Source: Acidobacteriota bacterium
Lineage (GTDB): Bacteria > Acidobacteriota > UBA6911
Length of the DNA: 56,427 nucleotides
Direction: 5' to 3'
Assembly: GCA_016933615.1 (NCBI GenBank)
Contig: JAFGAO010000213.1
Span: 1 to 56,427 of the forward strand
The notes under the pieces are model-generated. The model saw nothing but the letters and a program-made list of their open reading frames with translations. It searched no databases and was not told the DNA's origin. Shown one piece after another: positions 8,876-20,996 of the stretch. Every line of letters starts with the position of its first letter. The stretch's first letter is position 1. A program made the position numbers and the translations under genes.

Positions 8876-9811
8876 ATGCCGGGACTGAAGACCTTGAGAG
8901 CCGTCATTATTACCGGAGACGATTTTGGGCTGGCCGAGCCGGTCAATGAAGCCATCGTCGAGGCCCACCGACTCGGCGCGCTCACCTGCGCCAGCCTTAT
9001 GGTCGGGGCGGAATCCGCCTCCGACGCGGTCGATAAGGCCAGGGCTCTTCCCTCACTGAAGGTCGGACTCCACGTGGTCCTGGTGGAGGGACGGGCCGTC
9101 CTCCCGCCGGAAACCGTTCCGGATCTGGTGGATTCCGGCGGAAATTTTACGGACCATCTCGTAAAAGCCGGCATCCGATACTTCTTCCGTCCCGGAATTC
9201 GCAAACAGCTCGAGGCCGAGATCCGGGCCCAGTTTCAAAGGTTTCGCGACTCGAGGCTCCCGCTGGATCATGCCAATGCCCATAATCACATGCACCTGCA
9301 CCCGACGATACTGCGCCTGATGGTTAAGGTGGGAAAGGAATTCGGATTGAAGGCGGTGCGCCTGCCGAACGAACCGCCGATCCGGTCCTACAAGGCTTCG
9401 GGGAAAGGGTTCTTGTCCCGGTTTGTGTCCTGGATTTTCCTGTACCCGTGGCTGGCGGCCATGAAGCGCATACTCCGGCGGGCTCATATCCGCTATAATG
9501 ATTCGCTGTTCGGCATGCGGGACAGCGGTGCGATGTCCCTGGAGCTGGCCCTGCGGTTCATCCGTAATCTGCCGCCCGGAATCACCGAAATGCACTTCCA
9601 CCCGGCGACCCGAAGTTGCGCCCGGGTCGAAGCGGCCATGCCGGGTTATGCGCATGAGGCCGAATACAGAGCCCTGACCAGCAAAGCGCTGCTTAAGGCG
9701 CTCGAGGATGCCGGCATCGATAGGATATCCTTCAGCGACATCGCGGGATTCCGGCGATTGGGAACCGGACAGGGAAAAAGGCAGGGAGTGCAGGACCGCC
9801 CGAAGATTTGA
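8876..9811 (+). CDS. hpnK: Hopanoid deacetylase HpnK (YdjC family)
   Basis: A 311-residue YdjC/ChbG-type carbohydrate deacetylase. The metal-binding aspartates are visible in ITGDDFGLAEPVN (Asp15, Asp16) and the histidine cluster in HANAHNHMHLHP (about residues 131-142); a further His lies in MHFHPA near residue 240. HpnK deacetylates the N-acetylglucosaminyl-hopanoid made by HpnI to a glucosaminyl-hopanoid, a precursor of the cyclitol ether form. AGGAA precedes the ATG. The radical-SAM partner HpnJ and the hopene synthesis genes are not in the window. Confidence 0.85.
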   Translation: MPGLKTLRAVIITGDDFGLAEPVNEAIVEAHRLGALTCASLMVGAESASDAVDKARALPSLKVGLHVVLVEGRAVLPPETVPDLVDSGGNFTDHLVKAGIRYFFRPGIRKQLEAEIRAQFQRFRDSRLPLDHANAHNHMHLHPTILRLMVKVGKEFGLKAVRLPNEPPIRSYKASGKGFLSRFVSWIFLYPWLAAMKRILRRAHIRYNDSLFGMRDSGAMSLELALRFIRNLPPGITEMHFHPATRSCARVEAAMPGYAHEAEYRALTSKALLKALEDAGIDRISFSDIAGFRRLGTGQGKRQGVQDRPKI

Positions 9812-9828
9812 ACAGAAAGGAATGCGTA

Positions 9829-10944
9829 ATGGATAAGGTTCCCGCCGCAAAGATACAGTTCCTGCCGGAAGACCGGATATGGATCGCGGAGCGCATCCAG
9901 GAGGTACTCGCCAGCGGGCAGCTGACCCTGGGCAGGTATGGTGCGGACTTTGAAAAAAAATTTGCGCAGCTGTGCGGCGTTCGCCACGCGATCGCCGTAA
10001 ACAGCGGCACCAGTGCGCTGGAAATCATCCTGCGATCGCTCGGGATCGCAGGCAGGGATGTCCTGGTCCCCACCAATACATTTTTTGCCACGGCGGCCGC
10101 TGTTGTTCATGCCGGCGGGAATCCGATTCTGGTAGACATGGATCCCAATTCGTTCGCGGTCCGGCCCGAAGATATCCGAAAGGCCATAACCGCTAAAACC
10201 GCCGGCATGGTGGTGGTCCACATCGGAGGCATCGTGTCGTCCCAAACACAGGCCCTGGTCGATCTGGTGGAGGAAAAAGGCCTCTGGATTGTCGAAGACG
10301 CCGCACACGCACACGGATCGTCGTATCACGGGACCGCCGCCGGAACCTTCGGCATCGCAGGTTCCTTCAGCTTTTATCCGACAAAAGTCATGACGTCGGC
10401 CGAAGGAGGCATGATTGTGACCGATGACGATCATATCGCCGAGGAATCCCGGATCCTCCGGGATCAGGGCAAGGCAAGCTTCACGGTCAATGCCCACGTG
10501 CGGCTGGGCTACAACTGGCGCATGTCGGAACCCCATGCCATCATCGGATTGAAACACCTCGAGCGCCTGCCTGCCATGATAGAGGAAAGAAGAGCCGTCG
10601 CATCCATTTACGACAAGGGCCTGGAGGAATTCGAGAACCTTTGCCCGCTCAAGATTCCCGACGGCGGAATTTGCAATTACTACAAGTACATCGCGGTCAT
10701 GAAGAATCAGCTGGATCGGAAAGCCCTGAAAGCCGAACTGCGGGACCGCTACGGCGTTTCTCTCGCAGGCGAGGTTTATGAAGAGCCTTTGCACAAACAA
10801 CCGGTTTTCGCGCAATACGCCCCGGGGCCTCTCCCTGTTTCCGAGGATCTGTGTGCCCGGCACATCTGCCTCCCGGTCTTTTCAGGCATGACGCCGTCCG
10901 AAGCCGCGCAGGTTCTCGACGCGTTGAAAAAAGTTATCGGTTAG
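9829..10944 (+). CDS. DegT/DnrJ/EryC1-family PLP aminotransferase
   Basis: A sugar-type aminotransferase of 371 residues from the ATG at 9829, which has AAAGGA upstream; an alternative TTG at 9808 overlaps the hpnK stop. The PLP-binding lysine is in YPTKVMTSAEGG (Lys186), with the cofactor aspartate in VEDAAHAHG (Asp157) and NSGTSALE at residues 58-65. The family transfers an amino group from glutamate to a keto-sugar on a nucleotide or lipid carrier. The tight position behind hpnI-hpnK makes a role in decorating surface lipids or polysaccharide possible, but the substrate is not evident. Confidence 0.88.
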   Translation: MDKVPAAKIQFLPEDRIWIAERIQEVLASGQLTLGRYGADFEKKFAQLCGVRHAIAVNSGTSALEIILRSLGIAGRDVLVPTNTFFATAAAVVHAGGNPILVDMDPNSFAVRPEDIRKAITAKTAGMVVVHIGGIVSSQTQALVDLVEEKGLWIVEDAAHAHGSSYHGTAAGTFGIAGSFSFYPTKVMTSAEGGMIVTDDDHIAEESRILRDQGKASFTVNAHVRLGYNWRMSEPHAIIGLKHLERLPAMIEERRAVASIYDKGLEEFENLCPLKIPDGGICNYYKYIAVMKNQLDRKALKAELRDRYGVSLAGEVYEEPLHKQPVFAQYAPGPLPVSEDLCARHICLPVFSGMTPSEAAQVLDALKKVIG

Positions 10945-10960
10945 CGGAGAGTATTTTAAA

Positions 10961-11767
10961 ATGAGTCAAAAGCGGGCGGACATAGAAAAACTGGTTCAAC
11001 TTGTCGAACGCCTGCGCGGGGAAAACGGTTGCCCGTGGGACCGGGAACAGACACGGGAAACCCTGAAGCCGATGCTGATCGAGGAAGCCTACGAAGTGCT
11101 GGATGCCCTCGACATGAAAGATCCCGAAGAACTCAAGGAGGAACTGGGAGACCTGCTCTTTCAGGTCGTTTTTCATGCGCAGATTGCCCGGGAGAAGGGT
11201 GAATTCGATCTCGCCGATGTCATCGACCGATCCTGTGAGAAGATGACCGGGCGCCACCCCCACGTGTTCGGCGATGCGGATCTGAAAACAGCCGGAGAAG
11301 TGCTTAAGAACTGGGAAAGCATCAAGGCTGCCGAAAAGGGCGTTCCATCAGCCTCCCTCCCCGAATCGGAACGATCTCTGCTCGATGGCATCCCCTCCAG
11401 ACTTCCTGCCCTGCACCGGGCCCACCAGATGACGGCCAAAGCGTCCCGCGTAGGATTCGACTGGTCCAGCCTTGAAGGCATTCTTAAAAAGCTACAGGAG
11501 GAGGCTTCCGAACTGCTGGAAGCCCAGGCGGGGAAAAATCCCGGGAGAATAGCGGATGAAGTCGGAGACCTTCTGTTCGTGGCCGTCAATGCCGCCCGAT
11601 TCCTGGGGGTTGACCCGGAAACCGCCCTCCGGCGCAGCAGTGACAAATTCGATCGCCGCTTTCGTTTTATCGAGAACTCGATCAAACGGCAGGGACGGAC
11701 GCTGAAAGACGCCTCGCTCGATGAAATGGACGCCCTCTGGGAAAAAGCCAAAAAAATGGGGACCTAA
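10961..11767 (+). CDS. mazG: Nucleoside triphosphate pyrophosphohydrolase MazG
   Basis: Hydrolyses (d)NTPs to monophosphates and pyrophosphate, a house-cleaning and starvation-response activity. The 268-residue protein has both MazG domains: the first with CPWDREQTRETL and EEAYEVLDAL followed by EELGDLLFQVVFH (metal-binding acidic residues, about 40-75), the second with EEASELLEA and DEVGDLLF (about 180-215). This two-domain length is the E. coli type. It ends the forward run that began with ligA and its stop codon lies inside the left arm of a terminator-like inverted repeat. Confidence 0.93.
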   Translation: MSQKRADIEKLVQLVERLRGENGCPWDREQTRETLKPMLIEEAYEVLDALDMKDPEELKEELGDLLFQVVFHAQIAREKGEFDLADVIDRSCEKMTGRHPHVFGDADLKTAGEVLKNWESIKAAEKGVPSASLPESERSLLDGIPSRLPALHRAHQMTAKASRVGFDWSSLEGILKKLQEEASELLEAQAGKNPGRIADEVGDLLFVAVNAARFLGVDPETALRRSSDKFDRRFRFIENSIKRQGRTLKDASLDEMDALWEKAKKMGT

Positions 11768-11842
11768 TTTGTAGAATCAAGGGTTCGTGCAAAAATAAGT
11801 TTACATTGGACTAGGCCCTAAGTATTAGGTCCCCGCTTTTTT
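11758..11842. terminator. Bidirectional terminator-like inverted repeat between mazG and rng
   Basis: GGGGACCTAAT (11758-11768) is a perfect complement of ATTAGGTCCCC (11824-11834). On the plus strand the second arm is followed by GCTTTTTT; on the minus strand the opposite arm is followed by ATTTTTTT. The pair therefore has T-runs on both exits and separates two convergent genes. The long loop contains dispersed repeat copy 2. Confidence 0.65.
11777..11822 (+). repeat. Dispersed palindromic repeat, copy 2
   Basis: Reads TCAAGGGTTCGTGC, AAAAATAAGTTTACATT, then GGACTAGGCCCTAAG. The left half is very close to copy 1; the right arm is diverged. Like copy 4 it is followed by TATTA. It lies between convergent mazG and rng. 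Confidence 0.75.
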
Positions 11843-11848
11843 ATTGAA

Positions 11849-13870
11849 TCAGTTCACCAGGTCGAAATGCTCGATGTGAAGGCTCGGATCGGCTTTTATG
11901 ATCACGTCTATATCCTTCAGCAGGTGGCGGATCTCCTCGACGACATCCGACTCGGTTTCGCGCAGCGCGCGGGCGACATCCGGGTGCACGCGGATCATAA
12001 GATCGGAACGCTCGTCCATGTGGTCGGCCATCTTTTCGATCTCGTGGTAGATGCTGTAGCACGTCGTCGCGACCGATTTCACCATTCCCGATCCCGAACA
12101 GTAGGGGCATTGTTGGCAAAGGGAGCGCTCCAGGGACTGCTTCACCCTTTTGCGGGTGATGGCGACCAAACCGAACTCGTTGAATTCCAGAATTTTGCTG
12201 GGGGACTTGTCCCTGGCAATCTCCGCGGACAGGGCTTCCATCACCCGTTTCCTGTTCTTGCGCTCATCCATGTCGATGAAATCGACGACGATGATGCCGC
12301 CCAGGTCCCGCAGCCTCAGCTGCCGGGCGATTTCCCTGACCGCTTCCAGGTTGGTTCTTGTAATCGTTTCCTCGAGACTATTGCTGCGGCCTACGAATTT
12401 GCCTGTATTCACGTCGATGCTGACCAGCGCCTCGGTCTGGTTGATGACGATATATCCGCCGGATTTGAGCCAGATCTTCGGTTGAAGAAGCTTGTCTATT
12501 TCGGGCGTGATGCCGTACTCGTCGAAAATGTAGCTGTCCTTGGTATAGAGCTTCACTCGGTGCACCAGGTTGGGATAGATCTTGTCCACAAAATCCACGA
12601 TGCGGCGGTATTCATCCTCGTCATCGACCCGGATCGCGGCGAATTCGTAAGAAAAATGATCCCGGAGAATTCTCTGGACCAGATTCATTTCCGCATGAAT
12701 CAGGGCGGGCGCGGACATTTTTTCCGCCCGCGCCCTTATATCGTTCCAGAGCCTGACAAGAAAATTGAGGTCGTTGACCAGGTCTTCCTCGCTGTGCTCC
12801 TCAGCGGCGGTTCGTACAATGATACCGCCGGGAAACTGGTCGCGATGTTTGAGAATGATGTCCTTCAGCCGCAGCCGCTCCGCTTCCGAACCGATCTTGC
12901 GGGAAACCCCGATATGGGCCACGGTCGGCATGTAGACGAGATACCGTCCGGGAAGGGCTATGTGACTCGTGACGCGGGCGCCCTTTTTGGCGATGGGTTC
13001 CTTGGCAACCTGGACCAGTATTTCCTGGCCTTCGCGAAGCATGGTGTCGATGGAATGATGTTCGGCCTTTGCCGCGTTTCTGGTCGAAGTATAACGTTTC
13101 CGGCGCGTCGCCGCCGCCCGGCGCCGGGCGAATCCCGGTTTGGATTTTTCCGGCTCCGCCGCGAAGGGCAAATGTTCCGCGTCATCCCTCAGGGATGCGG
13201 AATCCGGCAAAGGCGATACGGGATTTTCGGGCCCGTCCCCGGAGGGTGCATCCGGTGCACCTTCAGAAATGGAGGCGTCCGTCTGCCGCCCGAGCAGTCG
13301 GTCCGGCGATTCCTGCGCGGCAATCGCATCCGTCAGCAGCTCACGGGGCTCCGGAATATCGGTCGGTTCATAGAGGGCATCCTGTTCCAGGTGCGATTCC
13401 GTTTCCCGCTCCGTTTCCCGGCCGATATTCCACTGCTCCAGCGGTGCGGCCGCTGCGGTTTCCCTTGAGGGCGGTCTTGAGGGACCGAATCTCGATCTGT
13501 CGGAACGCTCCCTCCGTTCCCGAGTCCGCCCCCTCTCGGGCCTCCTGTCCTTGCGCTGCGGGCGTTCCGTCTCTTCAGTTTCAGCCGAAGACAATTCCAT
13601 CGGCTCCTCGACGTCCGAATACACCTGGTCATACTCATCCGCATCTTCAATCAGATCGGAAACATACAGGAAAGCATCCTTCTCCAGGCCGATATTGACA
13701 AACGCGGACTGCATGCCCGGAAGAACTTTGGTGACTCTGCCCTTGTATGTATTCGCGTAGATGCCTCGGTTGCGCTTCCGTTCGATGTAGAGTTCGGCCA
13801 ATTGATCATCTTCCAAAATCGCTACTTTCGTCTCCAGAGCCGTGCTGGCGACGATCATCTCTTTAATCAT
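11849..13870 (-). CDS. rng: Ribonuclease E/G with a large insert in the S1 domain
   Basis: Endoribonuclease for mRNA decay and rRNA processing. Start at 13870 is chosen because GGAG lies 6 bp before the ATG; 673 residues result. Catalytic aspartates are in SIDVNTG (Asp486) and VVDFIDMD (Asp530); the zinc-link cysteines are in CPYCSGSG (Cys588, Cys591). The S1 domain begins at about residue 38 and is interrupted after FLYVSDL (about residue 73) by roughly 190 residues of Arg/Glu/Pro-rich, probably disordered sequence, resuming at LREGQEILVQV near 278. There is no long C-terminal scaffold as in E. coli RNase E, so RNase G is the better name. Confidence 0.93.
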   Translation of the reverse strand: MIKEMIVASTALETKVAILEDDQLAELYIERKRNRGIYANTYKGRVTKVLPGMQSAFVNIGLEKDAFLYVSDLIEDADEYDQVYSDVEEPMELSSAETEETERPQRKDRRPERGRTRERRERSDRSRFGPSRPPSRETAAAAPLEQWNIGRETERETESHLEQDALYEPTDIPEPRELLTDAIAAQESPDRLLGRQTDASISEGAPDAPSGDGPENPVSPLPDSASLRDDAEHLPFAAEPEKSKPGFARRRAAATRRKRYTSTRNAAKAEHHSIDTMLREGQEILVQVAKEPIAKKGARVTSHIALPGRYLVYMPTVAHIGVSRKIGSEAERLRLKDIILKHRDQFPGGIIVRTAAEEHSEEDLVNDLNFLVRLWNDIRARAEKMSAPALIHAEMNLVQRILRDHFSYEFAAIRVDDEDEYRRIVDFVDKIYPNLVHRVKLYTKDSYIFDEYGITPEIDKLLQPKIWLKSGGYIVINQTEALVSIDVNTGKFVGRSNSLEETITRTNLEAVREIARQLRLRDLGGIIVVDFIDMDERKNRKRVMEALSAEIARDKSPSKILEFNEFGLVAITRKRVKQSLERSLCQQCPYCSGSGMVKSVATTCYSIYHEIEKMADHMDERSDLMIRVHPDVARALRETESDVVEEIRHLLKDIDVIIKADPSLHIEHFDLVN

Positions 13871-14312
13871 GGATATCTCCAGTTTGTGGCGGCGCAAAAT
13901 CGTTGGGGTGTCACGGGAGAAAGCGGGTGCAGAGGAAAAGCGATATCGCCGAAGATCCGGCGTCATGATGCCTGCGTGTTTTCACAGCGGGATTGTCGTT
14001 TTGCCCGAACATCGATTCCGGAACCGGCGTAAAAATCCCGAGCCTGCCGCAGGAGGCGTCGCAAATACCTTTTAAAAGCCTTTTTCTTACGGGCCCATCA
14101 GCCGGATCCAGATCATCGCGGCTGTCGCAATATCCCCGATTTGAGATCCCTATTCTCCAGTGGCGAATCCCCATTCTCAATGCCGATTCGCGACCGGCAA
14201 TCTTGAAAACTCTTCCTATAATAAAAGCAGTGTCGATATGAATGCTTCGGCAAGTACCGGCCTGAAACAACCATGGTAGTAGCGTTTAAGCCCGATTGCA
14301 AGAACATCATAT
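13871..14312. other. Intergenic region between rng and rodA, no gene seen
   Basis: About 440 bp without a supported gene. Short open frames on both strands show no domain, signal peptide or good ribosome binding site. The stretch should contain the rng promoter (minus strand) and the end of the cell-shape operon transcript, but no terminator with a T-run could be picked out by eye. Confidence 0.5.
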
Positions 14313-15398
14313 TTAATTGACGTAACGTCTTACCCAGATTCCCATGCACAGACTCATGGCCGCGTAATACGTGATCAGGGCCGAGCCGCCGGCGCTGACA
14401 AACGGGAGTGGGATGCCCGCTATGGGAAGCAATCCTTGCACCATCCCGATGTTGATCGTCATATGAAACAGCAGCAGGGCCAGAACTCCGGCCACAATCA
14501 TCGTCCCTATTTTGTCTTTCGCCTCCCTGGCGGCTCGCAACATCCTGTAGTAAAGGAGCAGGAACAGGCCCAAAACGGAAAGGCTGCCGAGGAACCCCCG
14601 CTCCTCGGCCAGCACCGCAAATACGAAATCCGTGTGACGGGCGGGCAGGAAACCGAGATTGCCCTGCGATCCCTGCTTGAATCCTTTTCCCAGAAACTTC
14701 CCCGAGCCGATCGCGATCACCGACTGGCGGGACTGGTACCCCACACCGTAGGGATCGCTCGAGGGATTCAGCACATTTCTTATCCGCCCTTTCTGATACC
14801 CCTGCAGGCTGAACCATCCCAGTGGAGCCGCAATGAGCACTACCACGATGAGGAATACCAGGTGTTTTTTACGGATGCCCGCCAGACAGGAAAGAATCCC
14901 GTATATGGGCAGGAATGTGACGGCCGTTCCCAGGTCTTTCTGCAGCACGACCATAGACATGGGGGCCAATACTATGAGACCTCCGAAAAAGAGTTCCTTC
15001 AATCCCAAACGCTCCCCTTCGAGCCTGGAGTAGTATTTCGAAAGGGCGATGATCACGATGATCTTCATCACCTCGGAAGGCTGGAAAGAAAAGAAACCCA
15101 GGTCGATCCAGCTTTTATTGCCGTGAACGGTCACACCGATCAAAAGCACCAGTACCAGGGAAATCATCCCGGCCGCGTATATGAAAACGATAAAATCGGA
15201 AAATACGCGGTAGTCGAAATAAAGGAGGACAAAAAAGACAACCAGGGCGCAGCACAGGTAAAGGACCTGCTTGCCGAAATAGGAGTCCAGGCTGGTTCCG
15301 TCCGTTGTGCTCCAGATCGCGACCAGGCCGGCTCCCGACAAAGCCATAAGAGTCAAAAACCAGAGCCAGTCGAAACCAAGCAGCAGTCGGCGATCCAT
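14313..15398 (-). CDS. rodA: Rod-shape peptidoglycan polymerase RodA
   Basis: SEDS-family glycosyltransferase that polymerises lipid II for lateral wall growth together with PBP2. About 361 residues with some ten membrane helices and the SEDS signatures SWIDLGFFSFQPSE, GYQSRQSVIAIGSGKFLGKG, RHTDFVFAVLAEE and GIPLPFVSAGGSAL. The ATG at 15398 is preferred; a TTG at 15407 with AAGGGG close before it would overlap the mrdA stop by 4 bp and is a real alternative. Last gene of the minus-strand cell-shape operon. Confidence 0.93.
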   Translation of the reverse strand: MDRRLLLGFDWLWFLTLMALSGAGLVAIWSTTDGTSLDSYFGKQVLYLCCALVVFFVLLYFDYRVFSDFIVFIYAAGMISLVLVLLIGVTVHGNKSWIDLGFFSFQPSEVMKIIVIIALSKYYSRLEGERLGLKELFFGGLIVLAPMSMVVLQKDLGTAVTFLPIYGILSCLAGIRKKHLVFLIVVVLIAAPLGWFSLQGYQKGRIRNVLNPSSDPYGVGYQSRQSVIAIGSGKFLGKGFKQGSQGNLGFLPARHTDFVFAVLAEERGFLGSLSVLGLFLLLYYRMLRAAREAKDKIGTMIVAGVLALLLFHMTINIGMVQGLLPIAGIPLPFVSAGGSALITYYAAMSLCMGIWVRRYVN

Positions 15399-15403
15399 AT
15401 TCG

Positions 15404-17191
15404 TCAATTCCCCTTTTTGTAGTAAGAAGCGAATATCGCCCTCGCCAGAGGAGCGGCGACCGCTCCCCCCTTCCCTCCATGCTCGATGAAAACGACTACG
15501 GCGATTTCGGGGTCGTCCTTGCTGCTGAAGCCGGCGAACCAGGCATGATCCTCCGCCGTCCCTTCAAAACGTTTTTCAGTCTCCGTGTTTACAATCTGGG
15601 CCGTTCCGGTCTTGCCGCATATATCCATTCCGGCGATGGCGGCGGCGTGTCCCGTGCCGCCGCCTTTGACCCCTTGCCACATACCTTCCCGGATCCTAAG
15701 CCCGGTATTCTCATGGAGCGGAACCTGTGCCACCGGCCATTCCGGCGTTCCTCCCCCGTATTCCGCATCCATCAAAACGTGCGGTGTAACCAGGCGCCCT
15801 CCGTTGACCAGGGCGCAGACGGCACGCAGAATCTGCAGCGGGGTGGTACTTACGGCGCCCTGCCCGATCGAAACCGGGATTGTTTCTCCCGGGTACCAGG
15901 GCTCTCCCCGGGCTTCCTTTTTCCATTCCGGGCTGGGAATAATCCCGCTCCGCTCACCCGGAAGATCCACTCCGGTTTTTTCACCCAGTCCGAGACTTGC
16001 GGCATGTTCGGCGATTTTAGAAATCCCCAGTTGTTTGCCCGTTTCGTAGAAAAAAATATTGCAGGATTTCGCAATTGCCTGTTCCAGCCGGATTTTCCCG
16101 TGCCCCGTTTTGTCGCCGCAATGAAAAGTCCGGCCGTAATAGTCCGCCGAGCCGCTGCAGAAGACGGATGCGTCCCCATCCAGAATGCCCTCTTCCATCC
16201 CTGCTTTCGCTATAACCAATTTGAAAATGGAACCGGGCGAATAGCTGTTCTGGATAGACCGGTTCTGCATGGGATGGTGGGGATCCTCCAGCAACGCGTT
16301 CCAGTTCTCATGGGAAAGCCTAATCGAAAAATCATTGGGATCGTACGCGGGAGCACTGGCCATGGCCAGGATCTCCCCGTTTACGGGATTCATGGCAACG
16401 ATCGCGCCGACGTTGCCTTCCAGCGCCTTTTCGGCGGCCAGCTGAAGTTTGAGGTCCAATGTCAACCGCAGGCTTCCGCCGACAACCGGGGGAGTTTCGT
16501 CCAGGAGTCCGACTTCCCGGCCCCGGCTGTCGACCAGCACGAGCCTTTGTCCGTTCCGGCCGACGAGGAGCCCGTTGTATATCCGTTCGACGCCGCTCTG
16601 CCCGACCAGAGCGCCGATTTCGGCGCCGGGGAATGCGTTTCTTTCAAGCTCTTGCTCCGTGACCTCCCCGATATAACCAAGGAGATGCGCGGCCAGTTTT
16701 CCGTAGTGGTACAACCGTCGCGGTTTCGGCACCAGCTGGATTTCCGGATGATCCCTGCGGTGCGCCTCGATGATGGAAATATCCTCCATTCCGGCTTCTC
16801 CCTTCACCACGATCGGTCGATACAGGCCGGTCTTTCTGCTTCGGCGCAATTCGGACTCCAGATCTTCAGGATTGACGGCAAGCTTTTCGGTAAGAAAGAG
16901 GGTTGTCGCGTCGGGATCATTCATCGACTCCCGGTACAGGAGCACCGTGAAAGAGGAGCGGTGTTCGACAAGCGGAACCCGGTTCCGATCCAGAATCGCC
17001 CCCCTCGGCGCCGCAAGCTCTATCGTGCGGATCCGGTTATTTTCCGCTTTCAGGGCGTATTCCGAACCCTGGATTATCTGGAGTTGCCAGAGACGTGCGA
17101 CAAGAATCAGGAAAATCAGCAGGACCGGATATCGGAAATAACCCAGCCGTTGCAGTATGAGCTGTTTGTTTGTTTCTTGTTGCAGTTCCAA
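15404..17191 (-). CDS. mrdA: Penicillin-binding protein 2 (MrdA)
   Basis: Peptidoglycan D,D-transpeptidase of the elongasome, partner of RodA. The 595-residue protein has an N-terminal membrane helix (about 18-36), a dimerisation/pedestal region, and the transpeptidase motifs SxxK in SPGSIFKL (serine about 325), SxN in AKSCNIF, and KTG in CGKTGTAQI. The translational start is a TTG at 17191: there is no in-frame ATG before the membrane helix. The gene follows mreD by 12 bp and its stop overlaps the possible rodA TTG, consistent with translational coupling. Confidence 0.93.
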   Translation of the reverse strand: MELQQETNKQLILQRLGYFRYPVLLIFLILVARLWQLQIIQGSEYALKAENNRIRTIELAAPRGAILDRNRVPLVEHRSSFTVLLYRESMNDPDATTLFLTEKLAVNPEDLESELRRSRKTGLYRPIVVKGEAGMEDISIIEAHRRDHPEIQLVPKPRRLYHYGKLAAHLLGYIGEVTEQELERNAFPGAEIGALVGQSGVERIYNGLLVGRNGQRLVLVDSRGREVGLLDETPPVVGGSLRLTLDLKLQLAAEKALEGNVGAIVAMNPVNGEILAMASAPAYDPNDFSIRLSHENWNALLEDPHHPMQNRSIQNSYSPGSIFKLVIAKAGMEEGILDGDASVFCSGSADYYGRTFHCGDKTGHGKIRLEQAIAKSCNIFFYETGKQLGISKIAEHAASLGLGEKTGVDLPGERSGIIPSPEWKKEARGEPWYPGETIPVSIGQGAVSTTPLQILRAVCALVNGGRLVTPHVLMDAEYGGGTPEWPVAQVPLHENTGLRIREGMWQGVKGGGTGHAAAIAGMDICGKTGTAQIVNTETEKRFEGTAEDHAWFAGFSSKDDPEIAVVVFIEHGGKGGAVAAPLARAIFASYYKKGN

Positions 17192-17203
17192 ATTCTTGCT
17201 TTA

Positions 17204-17689
17204 TCAGTGTGACTTGTTCGCCTGGTTGTGCCTGTAGGTCTCCATCGCGGTGAAAAGAACGACCGTGATGAAAGACGTCACCAGCGCCTGCAGGATGGAA
17301 GCGCCGATGAAAAGCCTGCCTGCCGCTCTTTGCATGATCCAGAAAAGGATCAGCATGCTGGCGGAGCTCGCCAAAGAGGCGCCGGCGATGATCGCGAACC
17401 GCACCCAGGATTCGCGCGTGTTCAACCTCTTCCAGGACAGCCCTATGATAAAAGCAGCCAATGTCCTGCCGAATCCGTTATACCCGAGCGGCCATCCCAT
17501 GGCGGCATCGAGAAGCAGCCCCGTCAGAGAGCCTACAAATAGAGCCTGCGTTCGGCTTCGGTAAACGGCATAGTAGGAGACGAGGATCAAAGAGAGATCG
17601 AGGAAATTGAAAATGAAAAAGTTATTCCCCGCAATCATCTGGGCGGTGATGGCCAAAAAGGAAGACAATGCAAGGAACAGGTATTTCAT
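17204..17689 (-). CDS. mreD: Rod shape-determining membrane protein MreD
   Basis: An integral membrane protein of about 161 residues with five predicted membrane helices, typical of MreD in length and hydrophobicity; PLGYNGFGRTLAAFIIG near the middle matches the family. It belongs to the elongasome complex with MreB and MreC. Recognition rests mainly on its place between mreC and mrdA, since MreD sequences diverge fast. The ATG at 17689 is used; a GTG five codons upstream is possible. Confidence 0.88.
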   Translation of the reverse strand: MKYLFLALSSFLAITAQMIAGNNFFIFNFLDLSLILVSYYAVYRSRTQALFVGSLTGLLLDAAMGWPLGYNGFGRTLAAFIIGLSWKRLNTRESWVRFAIIAGASLASSASMLILFWIMQRAAGRLFIGASILQALVTSFITVVLFTAMETYRHNQANKSH

Positions 17690-17747
17690 GGCATTTCGAA
17701 ACACCGGCGGTCGGACCGTCCGCGAGACCGTGCTCCGTCGGGAAGCA

Positions 17748-20996
<3,249 letters not shown>

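Noticed and set aside
11867-13468. A 533-codon open frame opposite rng
   Set aside because: Antisense shadow of RNase G.
13911-14270. A 119-codon frame on the minus strand between rng and rodA
   Set aside because: No domain, no signal, no binding site, and composition unlike neighbouring genes.
15479-17212. A 577-codon open frame opposite mrdA
   Set aside because: mrdA motifs are intact on the minus strand; the plus-strand frame has none.
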